From an uncultured Opitutia bacterium (GTDB lineage: Bacteria; Verrucomicrobiota; Verrucomicrobiae; Opitutales; MB11C04): a stretch of DNA of 36,536 nt. Made by a program: the position numbers and the translations under genes. Positions 7,022-16,237 of the stretch are shown one piece after another. Below the pieces are notes generated by a model. The model ran no database searches. It saw nothing but the letters and a program-made list of their open reading frames with translations, and had not been told where the DNA came from. The stretch's first letter is position 1, and each line of letters begins with the position of its first letter. The DNA lies in contig CAJWWH010000003.1 of NCBI GenBank assembly GCA_913048545.1, forward strand, positions 1 to 36,536, written 5' to 3'.

Positions 7022-8421
7022 TGAATAGTGCGGGAAAGAACAAGTCCCGTGCGGCTGTTCTTAACCTGGTTGGGCTGTGTGGCAGACATTTGGGTCCGCA
7101 TACACCCAATCTTCTCGCCTTCGCACAGCAAACAAACGGTCACCAGATCATAGATCCGGTTCTGCCTGCCCTGACCTGCTCGGCTCAATCCACCTACCTG
7201 ACCGGTAAAACACCAAGCGTTCACGGTATAGTGGGGAACGGCTGGTATGACCGTGATTTAAATGAACATCACTTTTGGAAGCAGTCCAATCGCCTAGTGC
7301 AGCACAAAAAGGTCTGGGATTTTCTCGCCGAGAAAAACCCCGAATTTACATGTGCTAATTTATTTTGGTGGTACAATATGCATTCCACCGTGGATTATGC
7401 AGTTACTCCACGACCCCTTTACCGGGGGGACGGACTGAAAACTTTTGATGTCCATTCCCAACCCATGAATCTAAGGGAAAATATTAAAGCGGATTTAGGT
7501 GAATTTCCTTTTCATGGCTTTTGGGGTCCCCGGGCAGGGATTGATTCCTCGAAATGGATTGCAGAGTCTGCAAAATGGACCGAGGAAAAGTTTTCACCCA
7601 ATCTGTCTCTCGTTTACCTGCCCCACTTAGATTACGACTTCCAGCGTTTTGGTCCAATGGACCCGCAGGTTTTTCCTGCATTATCTGAAATCGACGAGGT
7701 GGTTGGAGATTTGATTTCATTTTATGAAGCGAGGGGCATTCGCCTTCTCATTCTTTCTGAATACGGAATCTCACCCGTAAGTAATGTGATTTATCCAAAC
7801 CGCATTTTCCGAAGCGAAGGATGGCTCAGCATTAAGGATGAACTTGGCCTGGAATACTTGGATTGCGGAGGGTCCCGGGCATTCGCTATTACCGACCATC
7901 AAGTTGCTCATATCTATCTCAATGATCAATCCGACTCTTTTCGCAATAAGGTTCGTTCCCGATTGGAAAACATCGAAGGCATTGAAAGAGTACTGGATAA
8001 TGAAGGTAAAAAAGAAGTCGGCTTGAATCATAGTCGGGCGGGTGACTTCGTCTTATTCTCCAAGGAGCATTCATGGTTCGCATACTACCACTGGGAAGAC
8101 GATCAACTTGCGCCTGATTTTGCCCGTTGTGTGGATGTGCATCGAAAATATGGATATGATCCAACCGAACTTTTTGTCGATCCATCCCTTTCCTTTCCTG
8201 TCCTTAAAATTGCCCGGAAATTAATCGGGAAAAAAATGGGTTTCCGCACCAGCATGGATCTGATTCCACTTGATGCAAACTTGGTCAGGGGAAGCCACGG
8301 AATTCGTCCACAAGACCATCAGGACTGGCCGGTCATTATGGGACACGGGATCCAATCCACCGGCTCAACTTTGGACCCAACTGAAGTGATGGATTGCATC
8401 CTGAATCTATTCGAAGATTAA
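7021..8421 (+). CDS. eboF: EboF-like alkaline phosphatase superfamily protein
   Basis: 466 residues, alkaline phosphatase/nucleotide pyrophosphatase fold. The opening is AAVLNLVGLCGRHLGPHTPN, followed by the nucleophile segment PALTCSAQSTYLTGKTP (T52 in the usual place) and HGIVGNGWYD. Later come LPHLDYDFQRFGP (about 200-212), LILSEYGISPV (about 243-253), and SHG near residue 433. Compared with canonical enzymes, the first Asp is V17, the DxxxH pair is D204/Q208, and the Asp-His pair is E247/Y248; only some metal ligands remain. I believe such changes are typical of ebo-linked members, but that is from memory. It overlaps eboD and ends the cluster. No signal peptide is visible, so it probably acts in the cytoplasm. 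The symbol rests on context plus fold. Confidence 0.7.
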   Translation: MNSAGKNKSRAAVLNLVGLCGRHLGPHTPNLLAFAQQTNGHQIIDPVLPALTCSAQSTYLTGKTPSVHGIVGNGWYDRDLNEHHFWKQSNRLVQHKKVWDFLAEKNPEFTCANLFWWYNMHSTVDYAVTPRPLYRGDGLKTFDVHSQPMNLRENIKADLGEFPFHGFWGPRAGIDSSKWIAESAKWTEEKFSPNLSLVYLPHLDYDFQRFGPMDPQVFPALSEIDEVVGDLISFYEARGIRLLILSEYGISPVSNVIYPNRIFRSEGWLSIKDELGLEYLDCGGSRAFAITDHQVAHIYLNDQSDSFRNKVRSRLENIEGIERVLDNEGKKEVGLNHSRAGDFVLFSKEHSWFAYYHWEDDQLAPDFARCVDVHRKYGYDPTELFVDPSLSFPVLKIARKLIGKKMGFRTSMDLIPLDANLVRGSHGIRPQDHQDWPVIMGHGIQSTGSTLDPTEVMDCILNLFED

Positions 8422-8563
8422 AAAATATATCAGGGTTGCCAAAATTTTGTGAAAATAGGGTAATTTTGTGATTGCATCTAAAAAAGAAGCATTCAAACAC
8501 AAATTATAGTCTGTATTTTCATACATTCCGTAATATTCATCAACCCGAACCAAGAATCCTACA

Positions 8564-9589
8564 GTGAGCCCATCAGAAAAAGTTTCTAGCAGTGACGAAA
8601 AAATGGCCGAACAACTCGTACAGGCCTATCAAAAAATAAAATCTCAAGTTCATAATGTAATTGTGGGACAGGACGAAGTTCTTGATCAACTCCTTATTGC
8701 CATGCTTGCCCGTGGCCATTGTCTGCTTGAAGGAGTTCCCGGATTAGCCAAAACATTGATGATACGCTCGCTCGCTCAGGCTATTGAACTAAGTTTCCGG
8801 AGAATTCAATTCACTCCTGATTTAATGCCCGCCGATATTACCGGAACGGATATTATACAGGAGGATAAAAATACAGGACATCGGGAACTGGTTTTCGACA
8901 AAGGCCCTATATTCAGTCAAATTGTTCTGGCGGACGAAATTAATCGAACACCCCCCAAAACCCAGGCCGCCCTTCTCGAGGCGATGCAGGAACATGATGT
9001 AACGGTAGGCGGGAAAACCTACCATTTGGAGGAACCCTTTTTTGTTCTGGCCACTCAGAATCCGATTGAACAGGAAGGCACCTACCCACTGCCCGAAGCC
9101 CAGCGGGACCGTTTTCTTTTTCAAATTATAGTCGATTATCCATCCCGTGAGGAGGAAAGGAAAATTGTGGAACAAACCACCTCCACTTTTGAATCCAAGC
9201 TTGAACCGGTGATTGACGGACCCAGTTTAATGGAGTGCCAGGAAACCGTGCGTAAAGTACCGGTACCGGATCATGTGTATGATTTCGTGCTTGAACTGGT
9301 GCGTGGAGCTAGACCCAAAGAGGAAACTTCCGCAAACTGGGTGAAGGATTTAATTGACTGGGGTCCCGGACCGCGTGCCTGCCAGCAACTTATTTTAGGT
9401 GCGAAGGTCAGAGCTTTGCTCAACGGGCGTTTTCACGCAAAGATCGAGGATGTGACTGCTTTAGCTCATCCGGTGTTACGACATCGAATTGTACCCACCT
9501 TTAATGCAGAAGCAGAGGGTATCACAGTGGACTCATTAATTGACCGGCTCATTGAAGAAGTACCGACAAAAAAAGAATCCGTTCTATAA
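8564..9589 (+). CDS. MoxR-family AAA+ ATPase
   Basis: 341 residues from the GTG at 8564; an ATG at 8603 is an alternative that keeps all conserved sequence. [13 protein letters not shown] leads into Walker A GVPGLAKT (57-64). Walker B is [23 protein letters not shown], sensor 1 is [24 protein letters not shown], and a C-terminal lid domain with [15 protein letters not shown] follows. MoxR ATPases act as chaperones that mature or load cofactors on partner proteins, usually together with DUF58 and VWA proteins, exactly as found here. It is the first gene of a six-gene unit. The 142 bases upstream are AT-rich, with no clear terminator or strong promoter that I could identify. Confidence 0.93.
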   Translation: MSPSEKVSSSDEKMAEQLVQAYQKIKSQVHNVIVGQDEVLDQLLIAMLARGHCLLEGVPGLAKTLMIRSLAQAIELSFRRIQFTPDLMPADITGTDIIQEDKNTGHRELVFDKGPIFSQIVLADEINRTPPKTQAALLEAMQEHDVTVGGKTYHLEEPFFVLATQNPIEQEGTYPLPEAQRDRFLFQIIVDYPSREEERKIVEQTTSTFESKLEPVIDGPSLMECQETVRKVPVPDHVYDFVLELVRGARPKEETSANWVKDLIDWGPGPRACQQLILGAKVRALLNGRFHAKIEDVTALAHPVLRHRIVPTFNAEAEGITVDSLIDRLIEEVPTKKESVL

Positions 9590-9618
9590 TTCCGCACTGC
9601 ACTTTTAAATCACTTTAG

Positions 9619-10539
9619 ATGGCCGGCTCATCCGACTTTCTTGATCCCCGGGATCTTTCCCTTCTCGCCAAGCACCAGGTGCTTGCCAAGCGGGTGGTGG
9701 AAGGATTCTGTTCAGGTCTTCACCGCTCGCCCCACAAGGGGTTCAGTGTGGAGTTCAAACAGCACCGGGCTTACACTCCTGGTGACGAAATTCGACGGTT
9801 AGACTGGAAAGTATTTGGAAAAACAGACCGTTTTTTCATCCGTGAATATGAAGAGGAAACCAATCTGAGGTGTACTATGTTACTCGATGCAAGCGGATCT
9901 ATGGGATACAAGGGCGAAAGTGCAATCAGTCAAACCAAGCTGGACTATGCATCACGCATGGCCGCCTGCTTGGCTTATTTAATTCTCAGACAGACTGACA
10001 GTGTGGGCCTGACCGTATTTGATGAAAAAGTGCGCACCCAGTTGCCCGTTCGGGGCGGTCCTTCCCATGTGAAAAATATCATCGATATATTGGCCGAAAC
10101 CAAAGTGGGCGGAGAAACGGATTTGGGCTCTGTTTTTCATGAACTCGCCCCGAAAATCAAGAGGCGGGGCCTGCTCCTTCTCTTTTCTGATTGTTTTGGC
10201 GACCTCGAATCAACTCTCAAAGGCCTCGCCCACTTTCGTCATGCCAAACACGATATCGTAATTTTTCAAATTTGGGATCGTGATGAACTTGATTTTCCTT
10301 TTCAAAACTGGACACGGTTTGAATGCATGGAAAAGCAGGGACTCAAACATACTGTGGATCCAAAACATCTTCGGGAGGCCTATTTAAAAAACCTCGAAGT
10401 TTTTCGTGATGGATTAACGAAAGGGTGTCACCGAAATCGAATCTCTTTGGTGCCCATGGTAACGGACCAGCCCTATGCCGATGGACTGGGAGCATTTCTT
10501 GCCGCACGCAATAAAATAAGAAGACCAGTCAGAATATGA
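9619..10539 (+). CDS. DUF58 domain protein
   Basis: 306 residues. The DUF58 signature is clear: FSVEFKQHRAYTPGDEIRRLDWKVFGKTDRFFIREYEEE (about 44-81), followed by a VWA-like strand with TMLLDASGSM (DxSxS, a complete metal-ion-dependent adhesion site). KRRGLLLLFSDCFGD contributes the later Asp. DUF58 proteins are the partners of MoxR ATPases in bat-type operons. No transmembrane segment is seen, so it is probably cytoplasmic or peripheral. It follows moxR by 29 bases and overlaps the next gene by four bases (ATGA). Confidence 0.92.
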   Translation: MAGSSDFLDPRDLSLLAKHQVLAKRVVEGFCSGLHRSPHKGFSVEFKQHRAYTPGDEIRRLDWKVFGKTDRFFIREYEEETNLRCTMLLDASGSMGYKGESAISQTKLDYASRMAACLAYLILRQTDSVGLTVFDEKVRTQLPVRGGPSHVKNIIDILAETKVGGETDLGSVFHELAPKIKRRGLLLLFSDCFGDLESTLKGLAHFRHAKHDIVIFQIWDRDELDFPFQNWTRFECMEKQGLKHTVDPKHLREAYLKNLEVFRDGLTKGCHRNRISLVPMVTDQPYADGLGAFLAARNKIRRPVRI

Positions 10540-12908
10540 CCTTCCTGAATGGAATTCTCGCTTTGGGGGCGGTCGCCGCTCTGGTTCCCTTGATTATTCA
10601 TTTATTTAATCGTAGCCGGTTTAAAATAGTCGCATGGGGTGCCATTCATTTACTCGAATCCGTGCTACGTAAAAACCGTAGACAGGTAGAACTTGAACAA
10701 ATTATTCTGCTCATTATACGGTGTATTATTCCGATTCTTCTCGCCTTTGCACTTGCACGGATGGTGGTGACGGAATGGGGGCCATTTCTCAACCGCATTA
10801 TCCTGCCTCTGGTCGCTCTGGGATTTTTAGTCATGGTTGCCCTTCTCCCTCGTGCGAGGGTATTGTGGGGCACACTGTGCGCTTGTGTATTGCTCTATAT
10901 TTTGGGAGCCGAGACGGGTATTATTCCAAACCCCAATAGCCAAGACTCGGTGCGTGCCCTTTCCGGAGATGTTCCATCCTCCACCGTCATTTTATTGGAC
11001 GACAGTTTTTCAATGAATGCAAAAGACGGCTTTGCTCAAGCCCGTACATTCTCCTCCTCACTTCTGAATGATCTCGGAAAAGCCTCGGAGGCATCGGTGA
11101 TTAGAATGGGTGGTTCCCCTGCCCCGCTTTTCGCCAAACCCACTTCGGAAAACGACACCCTTGCACAAAGAACCAATTTATTGAAAGCTCAAGGCGACCG
11201 CATTCCGTTATTGGACTCCCTGGACGAAGCACTTGGGGCAATTCATTCGGGCAAAAATCCGAAAAAAGAAATTATCCTTCTTTCAGATTTCAGAAAATCA
11301 GATTGGGAAAACCTCGATCTTGCCGCATTGGCTTCGTTTAAAGAAAGGATGAAGGAAGAAACGATTCAGCCTGTCATGACCATTATCGATTTAGGGGAGG
11401 ATAAAAGTCAGAATGTAAGTGTTGAGGAAATCAAATTATCCGCGACAAGTGTGGGCATTGGACAGACAATTAAAATTCGGGCAAATCTAAGAAATTGGGG
11501 CGATAATGTATATCAAGGAGATTTGGTAGCCCGATTATTTATTGACGGTGCCGACACCCATACTGATGAAGCTCTTTTGTCTCTCCCCGCAAAGGAAAGC
11601 ACTCAGGTTTTATTCACTCACCATTTTAAAAAAGCTGGTTCCCATACTATTGGAATTGATCTATCCGTTGCCGACGATCTTCCTCAGGACAACCGTCGAT
11701 CCGCTTCGATTAATGTAATTGATCGATTAGGTGTCCTGCTTGTGGATGGAGACCCATCCCAAGAATGGCTTCGTGGAGAAACTGATTTTATCAAACTTGC
11801 ACTTACACCCTTTTTCGAAGCGGAAGAAAAAAAAGAGTTGGAAACGAAGGATTTAATTGAAGCTCAAGTTGTGTCAGCAACTAATTTTGATCCCGTTCAG
11901 AATTTAAAAGGGCAAAGCCTTGTGGTTCTGGCCAATGTATCCAAACTCTCGGAAGAAAGTACAAAAGCAATTGAAACATTTGTTACGGAAGGAGGGGGAC
12001 TTTGGGTTTGTGCGGGGGATCAAATGGATTTGGATTGGTATAATCAGGCACTTGGTCCTGCGGGAACGGGACTGCTTCCCATGACAATACTTTCAGACAA
12101 AAGAAAGAGCACCACTGAAAGCATTCGAACTCATATTGTCTCTTCTTTTTTCGAACACCCTGCCCTCTCTCTTTTTAATGATCCAAGAAATGGAAGCCTT
12201 GCGGATGCTGAGATTCGAAACTGGATACAGCTCGATGAAAGCCGGGCAAAACTTGAAAAAAATATTACCGTTCTTGCCCGATTGGAAACCGGAGATCCCC
12301 TGATCGTCGAAAAGAAAATAGGAGAAGGTGTCGTCCTCTTCCTGGGCACATCAATTGATACTGACTGGACAAACTTACCCGCCCGGAGTTGCTATCTTCC
12401 ACTTGCCCAGCAGCTCGCATCCTATCTTGCTGATCAAGTCACACCTCCCCGCAACTTACTTTCCGGTTCTGCAATCACTCATTATCTTCCGGAAAATCAA
12501 GCGGGAGAAAACTTTCAACTCACCTTACCCAATGGTCAAATACGAACTCTGACCGCGAATAAAAGAGGTAAAAAAGCATTGATTGAATTTACCAACACCC
12601 GCCTGCCGGGAATTTACAAACTAAAATCGGGAAATAATGAAGTGGTGCATTTTGCGGTTGGGGCATCATCTTCCGAATCAAGACTCGAACGATTATCGAA
12701 AGAAGAAATTACGGAAAAGACAATCGGGCTGGCTGAAACGGTAGATATTATTGATGGAACCAATAACAACCCACTCGCAGCCTATCGAAAGCTTGACAGC
12801 GAGCGAAAATTTGGACGGGAAACATGGAAGATTTTACTGGGTGCCGTTCTTGGATTAATCCTTCTTGAGATTATTTTACAGCGAAAGTTTGGAAAGGTTG
12901 TATTTTGA
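10536..12908 (+). CDS. BatA-like membrane protein with VWA and glutamine-amidotransferase-like regions
   Basis: 790 residues. The N-terminus is a BatA/aerotolerance domain: a first helix (about 5-25, ILALGAVAALVPLIIHLFNR), then WGAIHLLESVLRKNRR and two or three further helices to about residue 130. A VWA domain starts with STVILLDDSFSMN (D-x-S-x-S present) and continues to ILLSDFRKSDW. Middle strands resemble CARDB/Ig-like domains (KIRANLRNWGDNVYQGDLVARLFIDG). A Rossmann-like segment beginning GVLLVDGDPSQEW resembles a class-I glutamine-amidotransferase fold without an obvious catalytic triad. A last transmembrane helix (about 770-785, ILLGAVLGLILLEIILQ) anchors the C-terminus. Its start overlaps the DUF58 gene by ATGA, and its stop overlaps the following TTG start. 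It probably presents VWA and adhesion domains to the periplasm. Confidence 0.88.
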   Translation: MTFLNGILALGAVAALVPLIIHLFNRSRFKIVAWGAIHLLESVLRKNRRQVELEQIILLIIRCIIPILLAFALARMVVTEWGPFLNRIILPLVALGFLVMVALLPRARVLWGTLCACVLLYILGAETGIIPNPNSQDSVRALSGDVPSSTVILLDDSFSMNAKDGFAQARTFSSSLLNDLGKASEASVIRMGGSPAPLFAKPTSENDTLAQRTNLLKAQGDRIPLLDSLDEALGAIHSGKNPKKEIILLSDFRKSDWENLDLAALASFKERMKEETIQPVMTIIDLGEDKSQNVSVEEIKLSATSVGIGQTIKIRANLRNWGDNVYQGDLVARLFIDGADTHTDEALLSLPAKESTQVLFTHHFKKAGSHTIGIDLSVADDLPQDNRRSASINVIDRLGVLLVDGDPSQEWLRGETDFIKLALTPFFEAEEKKELETKDLIEAQVVSATNFDPVQNLKGQSLVVLANVSKLSEESTKAIETFVTEGGGLWVCAGDQMDLDWYNQALGPAGTGLLPMTILSDKRKSTTESIRTHIVSSFFEHPALSLFNDPRNGSLADAEIRNWIQLDESRAKLEKNITVLARLETGDPLIVEKKIGEGVVLFLGTSIDTDWTNLPARSCYLPLAQQLASYLADQVTPPRNLLSGSAITHYLPENQAGENFQLTLPNGQIRTLTANKRGKKALIEFTNTRLPGIYKLKSGNNEVVHFAVGASSSESRLERLSKEEITEKTIGLAETVDIIDGTNNNPLAAYRKLDSERKFGRETWKILLGAVLGLILLEIILQRKFGKVVF

Positions 12909-15900
12909 ACAGCCTGAGTAATCAATGGGATCTGATTTGGACCGGGGAGTGGGAATTATGGCAAGGCGTACTGGTGGCTCTCGCATTTTCCCTGCTTGCA
13001 TGGTTTTTATATCGGGGTGAACTTGTTCGCGGCACAACCAGCAGACTCAGGTTTTTTCTTCCACTCCTGCGAATCCTTGCGATCTTTCTGATTGTCATTA
13101 CCTTTGCCGGCCCTGCCCTGCGCACCACATGGGAAGACGGGGAAAGGGGTCGTATACTTGTCTTTTTGGATTCTTCAGAAAGTATGGCCCTGACTGATGA
13201 GCACATGCATGCGGGTCGAAAACTAGTTCTCGCACGACAGCACGGCTTTCTCCCCAGTGATCAAAATCTCGCCGATTTCAGTCTTCATGAATCCTCCGTA
13301 CTTCTTCGAAAAACAAGTGATCAGATAATGGATCAGTTTTCTTCCGCAAAACAAGATTTTAAAAATCTCGAAAAAAGTGTTCGGAAAAAAATCGGGGACA
13401 GTAATGCCCTGCTGTCCAAAAAGAATCAATTTAAACCGGTGGTAAAAGAAAAAGAGGGCGTACTTTTGGAAGAAATTTGGGAGAATGTAAATGGAAGCGA
13501 TTTTGCATCCATTTCCGGGAGTAAAAAATTTAAATCTCAAAGTCCTGACCGAACTTCCTATCTTCTTTCAGCAAGCAGCAAAGAGAGTACCGGGGATAAC
13601 TATATCAGACGATTCCGCGGTTATTTACTGCCACCGGTTTCCGGAGACTATATATTTTGGATATATTCAGATGATTATTCGAGTCTTCGAATCAATTCGA
13701 ATGGAATGAATCCTCAGGGTGCAAAAGAAATTCTCAATGTCACCCAGGCAATGAGTAAATCATGGGACTCGAACCGAAAAAGCTCTAAAATAAAACTGGC
13801 TGCTGGTCAAAAGTACCACTTTGAAGTTTTACACAAAGAGGGAAACGGAGCGGATTTTGTTGCTATTGGATGGTCCCTGCCTGATGGGAAAATGGAACGG
13901 CCCATTCCCGGTATCCGTTTTTCTGCCCCATCCATTGAAAAAAACCCCTCTTTTTCAAATTGGATGAATGGAATGAAAAAAGAAATTGATGCACTTTTGA
14001 ACTCAATCAAAGATTCAAATTCCAATAATCCGGATCTTTGGAAAAAGCTGGCCGCTCGTTTACTTACGTATTCAGACCAGTTAGGGGAGTCCTTCAACGC
14101 GTATGCGGAAGAAATCCTGACCCATGGAAATGAAAGTATACTGAGTGCCATGAATTCCTTTGAAGACTCCAACCGTTGGGATCGAGCCACCCGAATTTTG
14201 ACCAAGAAGAACAAGGGCTTGCTTGCCGATCTCTCTGACACCCACCTACTTGAAGTTCGGACTATTTCAGGAAATAACACCAGCTTGCTCTGGGAAAATG
14301 AATCATCCCCGAACCTTCCGACCTTTCAACTTGAACCGGTTGATTCAAGTACAGATCTGGCAACCGGAATCCGATCGACTATAAAAGTGGGGGGAAATCA
14401 GGCAAGCTCCCCAAAAAACTCACGGGCGGCCGCAGTTCTTTTTAGCGATGGCGGCCATAATCGCGGAGGATCTCCACTCGAAATTTCCAAATTACTCGCT
14501 GCTCGAAATCTTCCCATCCACACTGTGGGACTGGGAAGTAACCAAAGACCTCCGGATTTGGCTGTTCTTTCAGTCCAAAAACCACCGAGTGTTTTTAAAG
14601 AAGACCGAGTACGGGGAATCATTACACTGAAAGATGATTTAATTCCAGGAACACCCTTTCACTTGCTCATCAAAGATTCAGATGATTCGATTATTTGGGA
14701 TCAAAACCTCAGCGGACTGGATCTCCGGAGAAGAGAAATTCAATTTGATTTTCCCGCTAAAGAATTGGTTGAGAAGAAACAAGCCTTAATAAGTGAAAGT
14801 AAAGAAGTGATTTTTCATTCCATTCCCCTGCGGTTAAAAGTTGAAGTAGAACCGATTGAAGGGGAAAGTGAATTGGCCAACAATGCAATTGAGTTCTCGG
14901 TGGATGCGGTCACCAGGAAAAATCGCCTTCTTATTTTGGATGGCAGACCGCGCTGGGAAACCCGGTATCTAAAAAATTTATTTGAACGGGACGAAAGATG
15001 GGATGTTACCTGCGTATGGGGTGGAATTGGTTCAAAAAATGAACAATTACCAAGAGGAAAAGAAGGTGATGTTTTCCCTGATGAAAAAAATATTCTTTTT
15101 AGTTATGACCTGATAGTCTACGGGGAATTGAAAAGCGATGAACTCAAAAAAAACGAACAGGAATGGATTCGTGAATTTGTTGGTCAACGGGGTGGCGGTC
15201 TGCTTTTCCTGGATGGACCAAGGCAAATGCTTCGAAAATATTCCAACACCAAGACGGAGCCCGTGCTTAGCTTACTGCCGGTTCAATGGAAAAAGAACAG
15301 TCCTCCAAGAGTGGCTCCACTTACTTATTATTTCAACGAGCAAACCAATAAGTTACCTGCTCTCATTTTGGAACCTGTCTCACAAAGAAACCTCGAATTA
15401 TGGAAACATTTGCCCGTTCCTGCCTGGTCTTCACCGATTGAAAGCCTGCCCAATGCTGAAATTTTCCTGCAAGCCCAGATGGATGAGAGTGGGAAGAATT
15501 TGATTCCTCTGCTTGCCGGACATCGTTTTGGTGCCGGAAAAGCTTTGTATGCCGGGTTTGATGAAACCTGGAGATGGCGGTTTGAAGTGGGAGACAAATA
15601 CCATCAAAGGTATTGGAATCAATTAATTTCATGGATCATGGAAAAACCATTTGTGGTGAGTGATCCACGAATTTCACTTGATGTGGGAGGAAACACATTT
15701 TCTTCCGGAGAAAAAACGGTCATACGCGCTCGCCTGAGAGATGAAAATGGAAAACCTCCCAAAGAACCCTACCCTGAAGTCGACGCACTTCTATGGAAGG
15801 ATACAAAAGTATTCGCCACCATTCCATTAAAAGCGGAGCCGGGTGGATTATTCCTTGGTGAAACACCACAACTTGGCCGGGGAAATTATCGTGTCTCTCT

Positions 15901-16213
15901 TCGTTCTCCGGAATTCTTAGACGAAACCGATTCTGATCTAGAAGCTACCTTTTTGGTAAATCCAATCACCAGCAGTGAAAAAAGTTATCTTACCTGCAAT
16001 GTTGAACTCTTACAACAAATGGCTGATTTATCAGGAGGCAGATTTTTACCAGAAGAACAAGTCGGTCAACTTAATGAAATACTCAAACCAGTCAGCTCCG
16101 GAAGAATCATTACTTCCGAGCTTGTACTTTGGCAAAGCTACTGGTGGTTTGTACCCATATTTATGCTTCTCGCAGTCGAATTGTTTCTCCGTAAGCGAGC
16201 GGGAATGCTTTAA
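12905..16213 (+). CDS. Membrane VWA protein with an inserted PA14 domain
   Basis: 1102 residues starting with TTG at 12905, overlapping the preceding TGA; no nearby ATG lies in frame. Two N-terminal helices (about 18-35 and 48-68) are followed by the first half of a VWA domain, GRILVFLDSSESM (about 78-90, D-x-S-x-S). The VWA fold is then interrupted. About residues 180-340 are a PA14 domain, with FRGYLLPPVSGDYIFWIYSDD, IKLAAGQKYHFEVLHKEG and FVAIGWSLPDG. VWA resumes near residue 505 with AAAVLFSDGGHNRGG and IHTVGLGS. A Rossmann/GATase-like region begins LLILDGRPRWETRYLKNLF, and a C-terminal helix (about 1078-1096) precedes RKRAG. PA14 domains commonly bind carbohydrates, so a role at the cell wall or envelope glycans is plausible. 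Confidence 0.87.
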   Translation: MNSLSNQWDLIWTGEWELWQGVLVALAFSLLAWFLYRGELVRGTTSRLRFFLPLLRILAIFLIVITFAGPALRTTWEDGERGRILVFLDSSESMALTDEHMHAGRKLVLARQHGFLPSDQNLADFSLHESSVLLRKTSDQIMDQFSSAKQDFKNLEKSVRKKIGDSNALLSKKNQFKPVVKEKEGVLLEEIWENVNGSDFASISGSKKFKSQSPDRTSYLLSASSKESTGDNYIRRFRGYLLPPVSGDYIFWIYSDDYSSLRINSNGMNPQGAKEILNVTQAMSKSWDSNRKSSKIKLAAGQKYHFEVLHKEGNGADFVAIGWSLPDGKMERPIPGIRFSAPSIEKNPSFSNWMNGMKKEIDALLNSIKDSNSNNPDLWKKLAARLLTYSDQLGESFNAYAEEILTHGNESILSAMNSFEDSNRWDRATRILTKKNKGLLADLSDTHLLEVRTISGNNTSLLWENESSPNLPTFQLEPVDSSTDLATGIRSTIKVGGNQASSPKNSRAAAVLFSDGGHNRGGSPLEISKLLAARNLPIHTVGLGSNQRPPDLAVLSVQKPPSVFKEDRVRGIITLKDDLIPGTPFHLLIKDSDDSIIWDQNLSGLDLRRREIQFDFPAKELVEKKQALISESKEVIFHSIPLRLKVEVEPIEGESELANNAIEFSVDAVTRKNRLLILDGRPRWETRYLKNLFERDERWDVTCVWGGIGSKNEQLPRGKEGDVFPDEKNILFSYDLIVYGELKSDELKKNEQEWIREFVGQRGGGLLFLDGPRQMLRKYSNTKTEPVLSLLPVQWKKNSPPRVAPLTYYFNEQTNKLPALILEPVSQRNLELWKHLPVPAWSSPIESLPNAEIFLQAQMDESGKNLIPLLAGHRFGAGKALYAGFDETWRWRFEVGDKYHQRYWNQLISWIMEKPFVVSDPRISLDVGGNTFSSGEKTVIRARLRDENGKPPKEPYPEVDALLWKDTKVFATIPLKAEPGGLFLGETPQLGRGNYRVSLRSPEFLDETDSDLEATFLVNPITSSEKSYLTCNVELLQQMADLSGGRFLPEEQVGQLNEILKPVSSGRIITSELVLWQSYWWFVPIFMLLAVELFLRKRAGML

Positions 16214-16237
16214 ATTGACCACATAGGAATTAATGAA

